This document shows, piece by piece, positions 9,336 through 16,656 of a stretch of DNA of 64,000 bases; positions within the stretch are counted from its first letter, which is position 1; the number at the start of each line of letters is the position of its first letter. The notes under the pieces are model-generated. The model did no database searches. It saw only the letters and a program-made list of their open reading frames with translations, and had not been told where the DNA came from. The stretch comes from Mycobacterium sp. E3198 (lineage in GTDB: Bacteria; Actinomycetota; Actinomycetes; Mycobacteriales; Mycobacteriaceae): the NCBI RefSeq assembly GCF_001667015.1, contig NZ_LZIS01000001.1, forward strand, positions 124,001 to 188,000. The letters are read 5' to 3'. The translations under genes were made by a program, and so were the position numbers.

Positions 9336-10500
9336 AGGGGAGAGCCCTCAGACCCTCGCGCTCACCGACACGGAATATCTAGCACTCCAACAACTCGCCC
9401 TGGTGAACGTCACTCCTACGCTCACGCATGGGCTGTTCGACGTGGCGGCTAGCCGCAAGGTCGGGGCGGTGGTCGTCGGGCAGCGCCAAGTCGTCGTGCG
9501 TCCGAAGATTACCGACTTGAACCGCCTGCTGTTCCTGCTCGGCTACGCCCAGGATGCCAGCATTTGGCGCGATGACCTGGTCCAGTTATCCGGCGACGAG
9601 GACTTGCTGCCTGCCCTTGCGGAAGCTTTCGGCCGGATCGCCTTGCGCGCGGTGGAGCAGGGTCTGCTGCAGGGATACCGCACCGTGACTGACCGGTTAC
9701 CGGTGCTCCGCGGCCGACTGCTGGCTGGCGAGCAGATGACCCGCCTCTATGGACTGCCTGTCCCCGTGGCCGTTGAATACGACGACTTCACCATCGACAT
9801 TGCCGAGAACCGACTGCTGCTTCTCGCCGTGAATCGGCTCATCGCCGTTCCCAGACTTGGCGAGGCGGCGCGGCGCCGGCTACAGCGGCTGCGGCGAATA
9901 CTCGCCGACGTCACTGTCATACCGCGCGGCGCGGAATTGCCGAAATGGCACCGCAGCCGGCTCAACGCCCGGTACCATCCTGCTCTGGCCTTAGCCCAAA
10001 TCGTATTGGCGGCAGAGTCTTTTGAGCACCGCGTGGGCGACTTGACGGTCACCGGCTACATGTTCGACATGTGGCGCGTCTTCGAGGACTTCGTGACGAC
10101 CGCTCTTCGGGAGTCGCTTCACTCCCTGGGCGGCGGGCACAGCGTCTGCCAGAAGTCGCTGAGCCTCGACGAGCGGGACAGGGTGGTGATGCGGCCCGAT
10201 CTGATGTGGTTGCGGGATGGGAAAGTGCGGGCCGTGGTCGACGCCAAGTACAAGGCGGAGCGGCCCGAGGGCTTCCCCAACGCTGATCTTTATCAGATGC
10301 TGGCGTACTGCACCGTGCTCGGCCTTACCGAGGGGCACCTGGTCTACGCCAAAGGCAATGAGCCGATAGACCTGCACACCGCTCGTGGCAGCGGCGTAGT
10401 GATCCACTGCCATGCCCTCGACTTGACCGTTACGACGCCTGAGTTGCTGCAGCAGGTCGAGCAGCTCGCGGCAACGGTGGCGCATGCAAGGCCGCACTGA
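9307..10500 (+). CDS. mcrC: McrC-family PD-(D/E)XK nuclease subunit
   Basis: A 397-residue McrC homologue. The C-terminal nuclease core is visible as RPD (D298) followed by VVDAKYK (D312, K314), matching the PD-(D/E)XK pattern of McrC; the all-beta and helical N-terminal part is typical of the family. It should cut DNA when activated by the upstream McrB. The frame is open upstream to 8986, but that stretch is antisense-quality sequence inside mcrB. I chose the ATG at 9307, which begins MAAQPLLLTEGESP and overlaps the end of mcrB. It is the last large gene of the operon. Confidence 0.9.
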   Translation: MAAQPLLLTEGESPQTLALTDTEYLALQQLALVNVTPTLTHGLFDVAASRKVGAVVVGQRQVVVRPKITDLNRLLFLLGYAQDASIWRDDLVQLSGDEDLLPALAEAFGRIALRAVEQGLLQGYRTVTDRLPVLRGRLLAGEQMTRLYGLPVPVAVEYDDFTIDIAENRLLLLAVNRLIAVPRLGEAARRRLQRLRRILADVTVIPRGAELPKWHRSRLNARYHPALALAQIVLAAESFEHRVGDLTVTGYMFDMWRVFEDFVTTALRESLHSLGGGHSVCQKSLSLDERDRVVMRPDLMWLRDGKVRAVVDAKYKAERPEGFPNADLYQMLAYCTVLGLTEGHLVYAKGNEPIDLHTARGSGVVIHCHALDLTVTTPELLQQVEQLAATVAHARPH

Positions 10501-10513
10501 GCGTGGGAAGCTG

Positions 10514-10681
10514 ATGGCTTCCAAGAAGGTGGATGTTGCCGTCCATGACGGAGACCGTCTTGTGGCCCGACTCACCGCCCGTCCGGTGAGGCTCATGCCC
10601 CATGGGTACGCCGGCGTCGTCTACAACGGGGCCGTGTATCACTTCTACGAAAGGCACACTGGGACGCCAGCTTTCACCTGA
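10514..10681 (+). CDS. Small hypothetical protein at the end of the defence operon
   Basis: A 55-residue ORF starting 14 bp after the mcrC stop, with a GGGAAG site about 4 bases before the ATG. The sequence (MASKKVDVAVHDGDRLV, then RPVRLMPHGYAGVVYNG and VYHFYERHTG) is soluble and beta-rich, with no signal peptide, membrane segment or cysteine. I do not recognise a family. Its position suggests co-transcription with the McrBC-containing operon, where it could be an accessory or regulatory protein. Its 3' end overlaps the end of the convergent 10674-11255 gene by 8 bp. A longer reading would start inside mcrC at 10484 but has no better ribosome site. Confidence 0.5.
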   Translation: MASKKVDVAVHDGDRLVARLTARPVRLMPHGYAGVVYNGAVYHFYERHTGTPAFT

Positions 10682-11255
10682 CGGGGGGCAATCTGTTGTC
10701 GTCGACGATACTTGGTTTGTCGTTGTCGTGCCAAAATTCGCGCGAGCCGTCACGCACCAACACTCGGTTGTTGCGGAGCGTGATGTGCGAGTCGCCACGC
10801 AACAGGCTCGCGGCCAGGTGTTGAATGTCGGGCCATGCCTCGCTCAGTTCGGCTTCCCAGCCAGGTAGGGGCAATGTGACTGGCGGCAAGTTTTTGGGCG
10901 GCGGCCGTTTGCGTATTTTCGCGTTCTCCGCAAGCTGTGCCCAATAGCTAACGTCGTTGCCGAAACGTTCCTCGTAGTGCCGCCAATCGTAGAAGCTCTG
11001 GGTTCGGAAGATTACCTGTATTCGTTCCGTCGTGCAGTCGTCCTCCCAGCGCGCTTGTGCCCATGGCCCGGCCCAGATCATGAAGGCCTTGTCGGCGGGT
11101 TGATCGTCGGTGACGGTTTCCTGCAAATGTCTCTTGCCCTTCTTTCGGGGTGTCAGGTCGATGGACCAGACATATCCGCCACGCGACACCGACGCCACAG
11201 CGTGCCCGGACTCATGGAACGCGGCGCGGAGTCGTCGCCATTCACCAACTTTCAC
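10674..11255 (-). CDS. HExGH-motif metalloprotease-like protein
   Basis: A 193-residue protein with HESGHAVA about 14 residues from the N-terminus, the zinc-binding helix of M41 (FtsH) and related peptidases, where two His bind the metal and Glu is catalytic. There is no AAA domain or membrane segment, so this is a stand-alone, mini-M41-like protein. Further acidic residues that could be the third ligand (for example WEDD) are present but cannot be assigned. It is convergent with the defence operon. Similar small HExxH proteins occur in actinobacterial mobile regions. The protease function is inferred from one motif; the substrate is unknown. Confidence 0.6.
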   Translation of the reverse strand: MKVGEWRRLRAAFHESGHAVASVSRGGYVWSIDLTPRKKGKRHLQETVTDDQPADKAFMIWAGPWAQARWEDDCTTERIQVIFRTQSFYDWRHYEERFGNDVSYWAQLAENAKIRKRPPPKNLPPVTLPLPGWEAELSEAWPDIQHLAASLLRGDSHITLRNNRVLVRDGSREFWHDNDKPSIVDDNRLPPVR

Positions 11256-11349
11256 TAAGCCAGATTAATCCCCGCTGGTCCAGAACCAGTCGAGTGCAAC
11301 GCAAGCGAGCCAGCTGTTAAGACTGTCGCGCGAGGAACGCTTACTGTTA

Positions 11350-11360
11350 CCCCCCCCCCC
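11350..11360. repeat. Homopolymer tract of 11 cytosines
   Basis: An uninterrupted run of 11 C lies in the intergenic space about 90 bp upstream of the gene at 11449. Runs this long are prone to polymerase slippage, so the length may vary between isolates or be an assembly error. No ORF that I accept crosses it. Confidence 0.9.
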
Positions 11361-11448
11361 GGCACCCCGAGCACTCCGTCGACTCAGCGGCGCACCTGGT
11401 TGCTCCGCGCATTTGGGCTTCGTGCGGGATGTATGGAGGTGCGCGGCC

Positions 11449-11700
11449 ATGGCCCCCATCGAGTGTAAGAAGGGCTGGGCAGACGATCTCAATGGTCAGA
11501 TCCTCGGGCAGTTGCAGGCGGCGTGCGATGCACTTCATCGCCTCTACGCAGGGCATCCCGTGGAGCGGGTGAAGGATGGGCTGCGGCGTGACTTCAAGCG
11601 GCGCGGTCGACCGATCACTGATCCTCAACTGACGCAGTTCGCAGAGGCAATCAGTGCAGGGGCTCAAGATCAACGACGGTCGCGCGGCCTAACCGGATAG
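11449..11700 (+). CDS. Small hypothetical protein
   Basis: An 83-residue, basic, probably helical protein (MAPIECKKGWADDLNGQ, then LHRLYAGHPVERVKDGL and DFKRRGRPITDPQL). The frame continues upstream to a TTG at 11413, but GGAGGT sits about 8 bases before the ATG at 11449, which decides the start. The family is not recognised. The repeated pattern of Asp-Pro-Gln-Leu followed by a helix and the Arg/Lys content would suit a small nucleic-acid-associated protein, but no helix-turn-helix can be assigned with confidence. It lies alone among degraded genes next to the defence operon, so it is probably part of the mobile flank. Confidence 0.5.
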   Translation: MAPIECKKGWADDLNGQILGQLQAACDALHRLYAGHPVERVKDGLRRDFKRRGRPITDPQLTQFAEAISAGAQDQRRSRGLTG

Positions 11701-11738
11701 ACAGAAGTGCCCGTGGTTTTCGGCTGCGCGCGCATCTG

Positions 11739-11984
11739 TCACCGTGCTCGCGAGACCTTTTGATCTCCCGCTGTGTCTACTGCGGGCATTGCGCGTGGGG
11801 GCTTGCCGTTGCGGCAATCGTCGCAGTCGGGGGTATCAGACACCCTGGCGATGTAGTGGCGATTGCAATTCCGACACCGGATGCGGGCTCGGTCCTCGCG
11901 CCAGATTCGATCCACTTCACTTCGCGGGGGATTCTCCATCGCGAGCAGACGATCCGGGACCTCTTCCCACGATGCGTAATTCAT
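11739..11984 (-). CDS. Small zinc-ribbon protein
   Basis: An 81-residue protein starting MNYASWEEVPDRLLAMENPP. It contains two CxxC pairs about 16 residues apart (CRNC and CDDC), the layout of a zinc ribbon, in an otherwise polar sequence. The frame is open further upstream to 12149, but that part is Arg/Ser-rich shadow sequence overlapping the end of the neighbouring pseudogene, so the ATG at 11984 is preferred. No clear Shine-Dalgarno site is visible. Small CxxC proteins of this kind are common among phage and mobile-element accessory genes. Function unknown. Confidence 0.5.
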   Translation of the reverse strand: MNYASWEEVPDRLLAMENPPRSEVDRIWREDRARIRCRNCNRHYIARVSDTPDCDDCRNGKPPRAMPAVDTAGDQKVSRAR

Positions 11985-12046
11985 ACGCGCTAACGTTACC
12001 GGTGCCGCGTCAAACGAGGGACAGCGGCGGCTCAGTTGCCTGGGTG

Positions 12047-12707
12047 CTAACACACCCCAGTAGGACTGGCCCACTCCTCGGCTGGCTCCGCCCCGAAAGT
12101 GACTGTGCCGTCGCAATCCACTAGCGCACGGTGCAGCCCGTTCGGGCACAGATGCTTGCGCGCGAACTCAGACAATTCGCCGAAGCTGAAGTCGACGCGC
12201 TGCGTGGCGCGCAGTGCGGCTAGCCGTTTGACGCTGCCGTCGTAGATGAGGACGTCGTTGCTGTCGCACAACACCCCGCCCGCCAGGGCGGCGCTCTCCT
12301 CGCGTTCCAGTGGCCAAAAGTCGAGGTCGGCGGACGGCTCACTGGTGGACGCAGCGGCGCGTGCCGTCAAGTCCGTTGCGTGAAGTGTTGCGGGGCGTTC
12401 TGCCAACGGGTCCGTGCTCTGCGGACGCGTCGGGAGCCCCTTGGCCGCGCCTAGCCGAAGGCTGACGCGGGCGACCAGGTCCACGCCAGCCTTCTCGCAC
12501 AGGCGGATCTCGGCGGCCAGCGCCACCTCGCTGCGCCAAACCGGGGCACGGTCTTCCGGTACAGCTTGGCAGCTGTAGAGCCCTCCAGCTGCTCGGCCCG
12601 GTCGGCGTCGGCGACGGCCTGATCGATGACGTGGTGCTTGGCTTCGTCGAATTCAACGTGCGTCCGGCTTCCTTCCTGGCGTGGGCTAGCGCGGCATGTT
12701 TGGACAT
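12047..12707 (-). pseudogene. Twice-frameshifted gene, possibly phage small-terminase-like
   Basis: Three minus-strand frames join into one protein-like sequence. The first begins MSKHAALAHARKEAG at 12707. The second carries HVEFDEAKHHVIDQAVADAD to KLYRKTVP. The third carries VWRSEVALAAEIRLCEKAG to RVSLRLG and runs to the stop at 12047. Two single-base indels, near 12660 and 12545, would restore a continuous reading. The helical, charged pattern and the ending LCEKAGVDLVARVSLRLG recall the C-terminal part of phage P27-type small terminase subunits, but this is only a resemblance. The last 120 or so residues are unrecognised and may belong to another fragment. It is evidence of an old mobile element beside the defence operon. 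Confidence 0.5.
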
Positions 12708-12892
12708 CAGCTGTCCCTTCCGGCAAGCTCACGTTGGGTGTATTTAGAGCCAAGTGCCAGATCAGATCGAACGAAGTTAGCGCCTGAGGTGAGCCACAAT
12801 TGCCCACAATCTAAGGAAATCCCCCGTGGGATTGCGTTTCTAACGTGCCAACCTGGGCACCTCGCCAGCGCCGCTGGGAACCAGCAATGCCA

Positions 12893-13345
12893 TTAGGGTC
12901 GAGGCGGGAGCGCCGAAAGCCACCCATCCGAAAGCAACTCAAGCAACTGCCCGTCCGGATCGCGAATCATCGCCATCGCCTCGGTCACCGTCGCGTCGAC
13001 CACCGCTCCCCCAAACTGCGCAACCTTCTCCAACGCGCCGGGAAGATCGGACACCGAAAACGAGATATGCGTCAGCCCAATCTGATCCATCACGCGTTCC
13101 GACCCCGCATGAACCTGACGCTTCGAGTAGTCCATGAGTTCGAGCACAAACCCGTCGCGCACCAAGTAGGTCGCGTGCACCCCGAGCGGCTCGGGAAGCT
13201 GCACCAGCTTCGCGGTGGGGCCGTCGGGCGGATCGAGCTCCCACCAGAACTGAAACCCCAGCACGTTCTCGTAGAACCGCCGCGACCGCTCGCGATCGGA
13301 GACGCACAATCCGACATGGTTGAAGGTCGTCCGGTGACTGCTCAT
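12893..13345 (-). CDS. VOC-family (glyoxalase/dioxygenase-fold) protein
   Basis: A 150-residue vicinal-oxygen-chelate protein with two beta-alpha-beta-beta-beta repeats. FNHVGLCVSD and THISFSVSD begin each repeat and supply His metal ligands, and DGQLLELL near the C-terminus supplies the Glu. The family covers glyoxalase I, extradiol dioxygenases and resistance proteins; the substrate cannot be told. The frame extends upstream past 13345, but MSSHRTTFNHVG at the ATG there is the natural start. It is divergent from the P450 at 13433 with 87 bp between them, so the two may share a promoter region and possibly a substrate pathway. Confidence 0.85.
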   Translation of the reverse strand: MSSHRTTFNHVGLCVSDRERSRRFYENVLGFQFWWELDPPDGPTAKLVQLPEPLGVHATYLVRDGFVLELMDYSKRQVHAGSERVMDQIGLTHISFSVSDLPGALEKVAQFGGAVVDATVTEAMAMIRDPDGQLLELLSDGWLSALPPRP

Positions 13346-13432
13346 CGCGGCCTTTCTCGACGGAACCCACGCGCGTAATAATGCAAAGATAGTGTAGATA
13401 GCCGAGCTCTCGTCGCGGTGGAGGACTTCCAG

Positions 13433-14680
13433 ATGACAACCCGTCCCGACGTCACCGACGACGCGCTGGTCGACTTCGACCATCACTCCGACGAATTCAA
13501 CCTCGACGAGCTGGCCATCAACGCCGGCCTCAGGCACAAGTGCCCCGTCGCCTGGAACACCAATTACGGCGGATTCTGGTTCCTCAGCAGCTACGACGCG
13601 GTCAGCCAAGCGGCAAGAGACGGCGACACCTTCGCCCACAAGTACGAGCCCAACTCCGCGGACGGCGTCGACTACCAGGGCGAGATGGGCGTCCCCCGCC
13701 CCGAAGGCCAACCGGCTCTGGGCATCGGCGAGATCGACGGCCCCTACCACCTGGCCCTCCGGCACGCCCTGGCCCCGTTCCTCTCACCCGGAGCCGTCCA
13801 GAAGCTCAAGCCGTTCATGGAACAAAAAGCCCACGAGTTCCTCGACCACAAAATCGCCGACGGACACATGGACCTCGTCCTCGACTACGCCAGCCCGGTC
13901 CCGGCGATCCTCACCATGAAGCTGATGGGCCTGCCCCTCGACAACTGGCACCTCTACGCCAACCTCTTCCACTCCGTTATGGCCATCCCCCAGGACAGCC
14001 CGGCGTACCTCGACGCCATCTCCCAAGTCCCCGCCATGATGCAAGAAGTCATCGACTACGCCGCCACCCGACGAGCCAACCCCAAAGACGACCTGACCAG
14101 CTTCCTCATCCAGTTCGAATTCGACGGCCAGCGCCTCACCGACGAGCAGCTGCTCAACATCCTGTGGAACCTCATCGCCGGCGGCGTCGACACCACCACC
14201 TCACAGACCGCGCTCACCCTGCTGCACCTGGGCACCCATCCGCAGCTGCGCCAACAACTCATCGACCACCCCGAGCTCTACCGCACCGCCACCGACGAAT
14301 TCCTGCGCTACTTCTCGGTCAACCAGACCCTGAGCCGCACCGTCACGAAAGACGTCGAACTCCACGGCCATCACCTGCGCAAGAGCGACAAGGTCGTCAT
14401 CAGCTGGCTCTCCGCCAACCACGACGAAGAGGAATTCGAAAAACCCGACGAGATCATCCTCGACCGAACGCCCAACCGGCACCTCGCCTTTGGGCTCGGG
14501 CCGCACCGCTGCATCGGATCTCACCTGGCGCGCCTGATGTCGGAGGTGATGGTCAGGGCGGTGCTCGACCGCATCCCCGACTACCACGTCGACGTCGACA
14601 ACGTCCACCAATACCTCGGCAACCCGAGCATGACCGGGCTGGGCAAGCTGCCGGTCACCTTCACCCCCGGGGCGAAGTAG
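13433..14680 (+). CDS. Cytochrome P450
   Basis: A 415-residue soluble bacterial P450. The I-helix oxygen-activation motif AGGVDTTTS, a K-helix region around EFLRYFS, and the haem loop FGLGPHRCIGSHLAR with the proximal ligand Cys360 are all present. It should hydroxylate a small or lipid substrate using electrons from a ferredoxin; no ferredoxin gene is nearby. An upstream in-frame GTG exists at 13418, but GGAGGA at about 13419-13424 is well spaced for the ATG at 13433. The stop abuts the end of the convergent kinase gene without a gap. It is only distantly similar to the two paralogous P450s at 54488 and 57348. Confidence 0.93.
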   Translation: MTTRPDVTDDALVDFDHHSDEFNLDELAINAGLRHKCPVAWNTNYGGFWFLSSYDAVSQAARDGDTFAHKYEPNSADGVDYQGEMGVPRPEGQPALGIGEIDGPYHLALRHALAPFLSPGAVQKLKPFMEQKAHEFLDHKIADGHMDLVLDYASPVPAILTMKLMGLPLDNWHLYANLFHSVMAIPQDSPAYLDAISQVPAMMQEVIDYAATRRANPKDDLTSFLIQFEFDGQRLTDEQLLNILWNLIAGGVDTTTSQTALTLLHLGTHPQLRQQLIDHPELYRTATDEFLRYFSVNQTLSRTVTKDVELHGHHLRKSDKVVISWLSANHDEEEFEKPDEIILDRTPNRHLAFGLGPHRCIGSHLARLMSEVMVRAVLDRIPDYHVDVDNVHQYLGNPSMTGLGKLPVTFTPGAK

Positions 14681-15850
14681 TCAGCCGCCCTTTCCGCCTT
14701 TGTGTTTCTTGCCCGGCGGGCCCGGGTGCGGCGCTGGCGGCGGCGGCAAGGGCTCTGCGGTGCTGCTGGGTGTCGTGGTCAGCATGGTCGTTGGCGGCGA
14801 CGACGGTGTCGTGGTGTCGGCCGGCATCGGCGGCGGCGACGACGACAACGACGAGTCGAGCAGGAACAGCATCAAAGCGAGAACGAACAGGGCGATGATC
14901 GCCGCGATCCACAGTTTGCGCCGGGGCACGTCCGGATCCAGGCGCGCGCCGGCGGGCGTATATGCCGGGACGGGCGCCGTCATCACCCGGGTCCGCGGTC
15001 GGACCGGGGCCGGCATGACGGGAGCGCCGACCAGCGCGGCCCGCATCGCGCTGGTCTGGTCGAACCGCCACGCCGGGTCGCGCGCCATCGCGCGTTCGAT
15101 CGTGTCGACGAGGCCCGGCGGCAGATCGGGGCGCAGCGCGGCAAGCGGCGGCGGCGACTCGTGCAGGATCGCGTGCGCCAGTGGTCCCAGGTCCTCCTGC
15201 GGGAACGGGCGCCGCCCGGCCAGCGCCTCGTAACCCACCACGCCGACGGAATACAGGTCGTCCGCCACGGTGGCCGGCTTGCCCATCAGCCGCTCGGGAC
15301 TCATGTAGGCCATGCTGCCGACGACCTCGCCGGTCCGCGTGTAGGCGGCGCCGGCCGTCTTTGCGATGCCGAAATCGGAGAGCTTGGGTTCGCCCGTGGC
15401 GGTGAACAGGACGTTGCCCGGCTTGACGTCGCGGTGCAGGATCCCGACGCGATGCGCCTCGGCCAGGGCGTCCAGGACACCGCCGAGGACGGCCAGCACG
15501 AACCCGCAGGGCAGCGGCCCGCGCGCGATGTGGTCGGCCAGCGACACCCCCGGCAGCCGCTCCATCACGATGAACGGCAACCCGTCGTGCTCGCCGACGT
15601 CGTGCACCACGACGACGTGCCGGCCGGTCAGCTGCGCGGCCGCCCGCGCCTCGGCCTCGAACCGCGGCCGGCTTTCCGGCCGGGCCGTTAACGCCGGGTC
15701 GAGCAGCTTGATCGCGACTGGGCGGCTCAGCTTCAGGTCCCAGCCGTCACGGACCTCGGCCATCGCCCCGCGGCCGAGGACGCCGCGCAGCTCGTAGCGG
15801 CCGCCCACGACCACAGCGGCCGCGTGCGACTGAGTTCCCTGGAGCTCCAT
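14681..15850 (-). CDS. Membrane serine/threonine protein kinase
   Basis: A 389-residue Pkn-type receptor kinase. The kinase domain shows the glycine loop LGRGAMAEV, the ATP lysine in VAIKLL, catalytic HRDVKPGN, DFG in LSDFGIAKT, and SPE in YMSPERL. A Pro-rich linker follows, then one membrane helix (WIAAIIALFVLALMLFLL) and a short external tail rich in Ser, Thr and Pro that ends KKHKGGKGG. There is no PASTA or other sensor domain, so the external part is unusually small. The frame is open upstream to 15919; the ATG at 15850 (MELQGTQSHAAA) fits the usual distance to the glycine loop. The target is unknown. Confidence 0.9.
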   Translation of the reverse strand: MELQGTQSHAAAVVVGGRYELRGVLGRGAMAEVRDGWDLKLSRPVAIKLLDPALTARPESRPRFEAEARAAAQLTGRHVVVVHDVGEHDGLPFIVMERLPGVSLADHIARGPLPCGFVLAVLGGVLDALAEAHRVGILHRDVKPGNVLFTATGEPKLSDFGIAKTAGAAYTRTGEVVGSMAYMSPERLMGKPATVADDLYSVGVVGYEALAGRRPFPQEDLGPLAHAILHESPPPLAALRPDLPPGLVDTIERAMARDPAWRFDQTSAMRAALVGAPVMPAPVRPRTRVMTAPVPAYTPAGARLDPDVPRRKLWIAAIIALFVLALMLFLLDSSLSSSPPPMPADTTTPSSPPTTMLTTTPSSTAEPLPPPPAPHPGPPGKKHKGGKGG

Positions 15851-15920
15851 GTCCCGCCTGTCGGAAAGGGTGGCCCCCTTGCCGGGTCGGGATAACCCCC
15901 GGCGACGCGCCCTAAACACC

Positions 15921-15960
15921 AGATGTGCTACACGCCGTAGCGCATCTGTGCTACGTTAGC
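15921..15960. promoter_or_regulatory. Palindromic operator of the toxin-antitoxin pair
   Basis: Two adjacent dyads end 5 bp before the antitoxin ATG. The first has 11-bp arms AGATGTGCTAC (15921-15931) and GTAGCGCATCT (15937-15947) with one mismatch around a 5-bp spacer. The second is GCTA-CGT-TAGC (15950-15960). The repeated GCTAC core suggests binding of the antitoxin, as in autoregulated type II systems. Confidence 0.6.
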
Positions 15961-15964
15961 GATC

Positions 15965-16255
15965 ATGGCCACACCGCTTAGCCAACGCGAATTGCGAAAC
16001 GACAGCGGCGCGATCATGCGCCGCGTGCAACAAGGGGAGCGCTTTACGGTGACCCGAAATGGCATCCCCGTCGCAGACCTGGTGCCGCACAGCGAATCCG
16101 GACCTGATCGACCACCGCGCTTTGTTCCGGTCGCGCAAATCGCCGCGGGCACAAGTCAACTCCCCGATTGGGACAGCGCACGGTTCAGTCGTGAGCTCGA
16201 AGCGCTCGACGACGCGGTCGACGACAGCGAGGCCGACAAATGGCGCGCCACATGA
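15965..16255 (+). CDS. Phd/YefM-type antitoxin
   Basis: A 96-residue antitoxin. The N-terminal half (LSQRELRNDSGAIMRRV, RFTVTRNGIPVADLVP) matches the Phd/YefM DNA-binding fold: a helix that inserts into DNA, followed by a beta strand with the RNGxPVA signature. The C-terminal half is acidic (LEALDDAVDDSEAD), as expected for the disordered segment that wraps the toxin. It is encoded first and overlaps the PIN-domain toxin by the ATGA at 16252-16255, the standard arrangement. A palindromic site lies directly upstream, so autorepression is likely. Confidence 0.87.
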   Translation: MATPLSQRELRNDSGAIMRRVQQGERFTVTRNGIPVADLVPHSESGPDRPPRFVPVAQIAAGTSQLPDWDSARFSRELEALDDAVDDSEADKWRAT

Positions 16256-16656
16256 CCCGACTCCATGAGCGGGCGCTTCTCGATACCTCCGTCGTCATCG
16301 ACTACCCGGCAAGCGCGGTCGCCGCGCACGCAGCCACTGCCGCGGTCAGCACCATCACGCTTGCGGAGTTGTCCTATGGCCTGCACACCGACGATCCACT
16401 CCTTAACGCCGCACGCGAGCAGCGCTATCACTGGATCATCAGTACCTTCGATCCCATCCCGTTCGATACGCGCGCCGCGCGCATCTATGGCGCGCTGTGT
16501 GCCACGGTCCGAGCCGTCGGCCGCGACCCGAAGCCGCGGAGATTCGATCTCCTTATCGCGGCGGTCGCCGTATCACTGGGCGTGCCGCTCATTACCCGCA
16601 ATGAAGCTGATTTCACGGGTATTCACGAAAGCTTGACGATCATCGCTGTCCGGTGA
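16252..16656 (+). CDS. PIN-domain toxin, VapC family
   Basis: A 134-residue PIN-domain ribonuclease. The first catalytic acid is D11 in LLDTSVVID, the Glu is in TLAELSYG, and further acids are in FDLLIAAVA and NEADF near the C-terminus, giving the usual PIN metal site. VapC toxins cleave RNA, often tRNA or rRNA, to stop translation; the target here is unknown. Two starts are possible, ATG 16240 (four residues longer) and ATG 16252; the second gives the ATGA coupling with the antitoxin and is preferred. The 3' end overlaps the convergent PHP gene by 17 bp. Confidence 0.87.
   Translation: MTRLHERALLDTSVVIDYPASAVAAHAATAAVSTITLAELSYGLHTDDPLLNAAREQRYHWIISTFDPIPFDTRAARIYGALCATVRAVGRDPKPRRFDLLIAAVAVSLGVPLITRNEADFTGIHESLTIIAVR

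Noticed and set aside
1-10500. A complete DISARM system
   Set aside because: DrmA, DrmB and DrmC are not visible; only DrmD- and DrmMI-like genes are present with McrBC, so the label would go beyond the sequence.
10501-12892. A tRNA gene or attachment site marking the end of the island
   Set aside because: No cloverleaf sequence or direct repeat was seen by eye; a tRNA scan was not possible.
13346-13765. A 290-residue form of the VOC protein
   Set aside because: The extension runs over the divergent P450 gene and has no VOC features.
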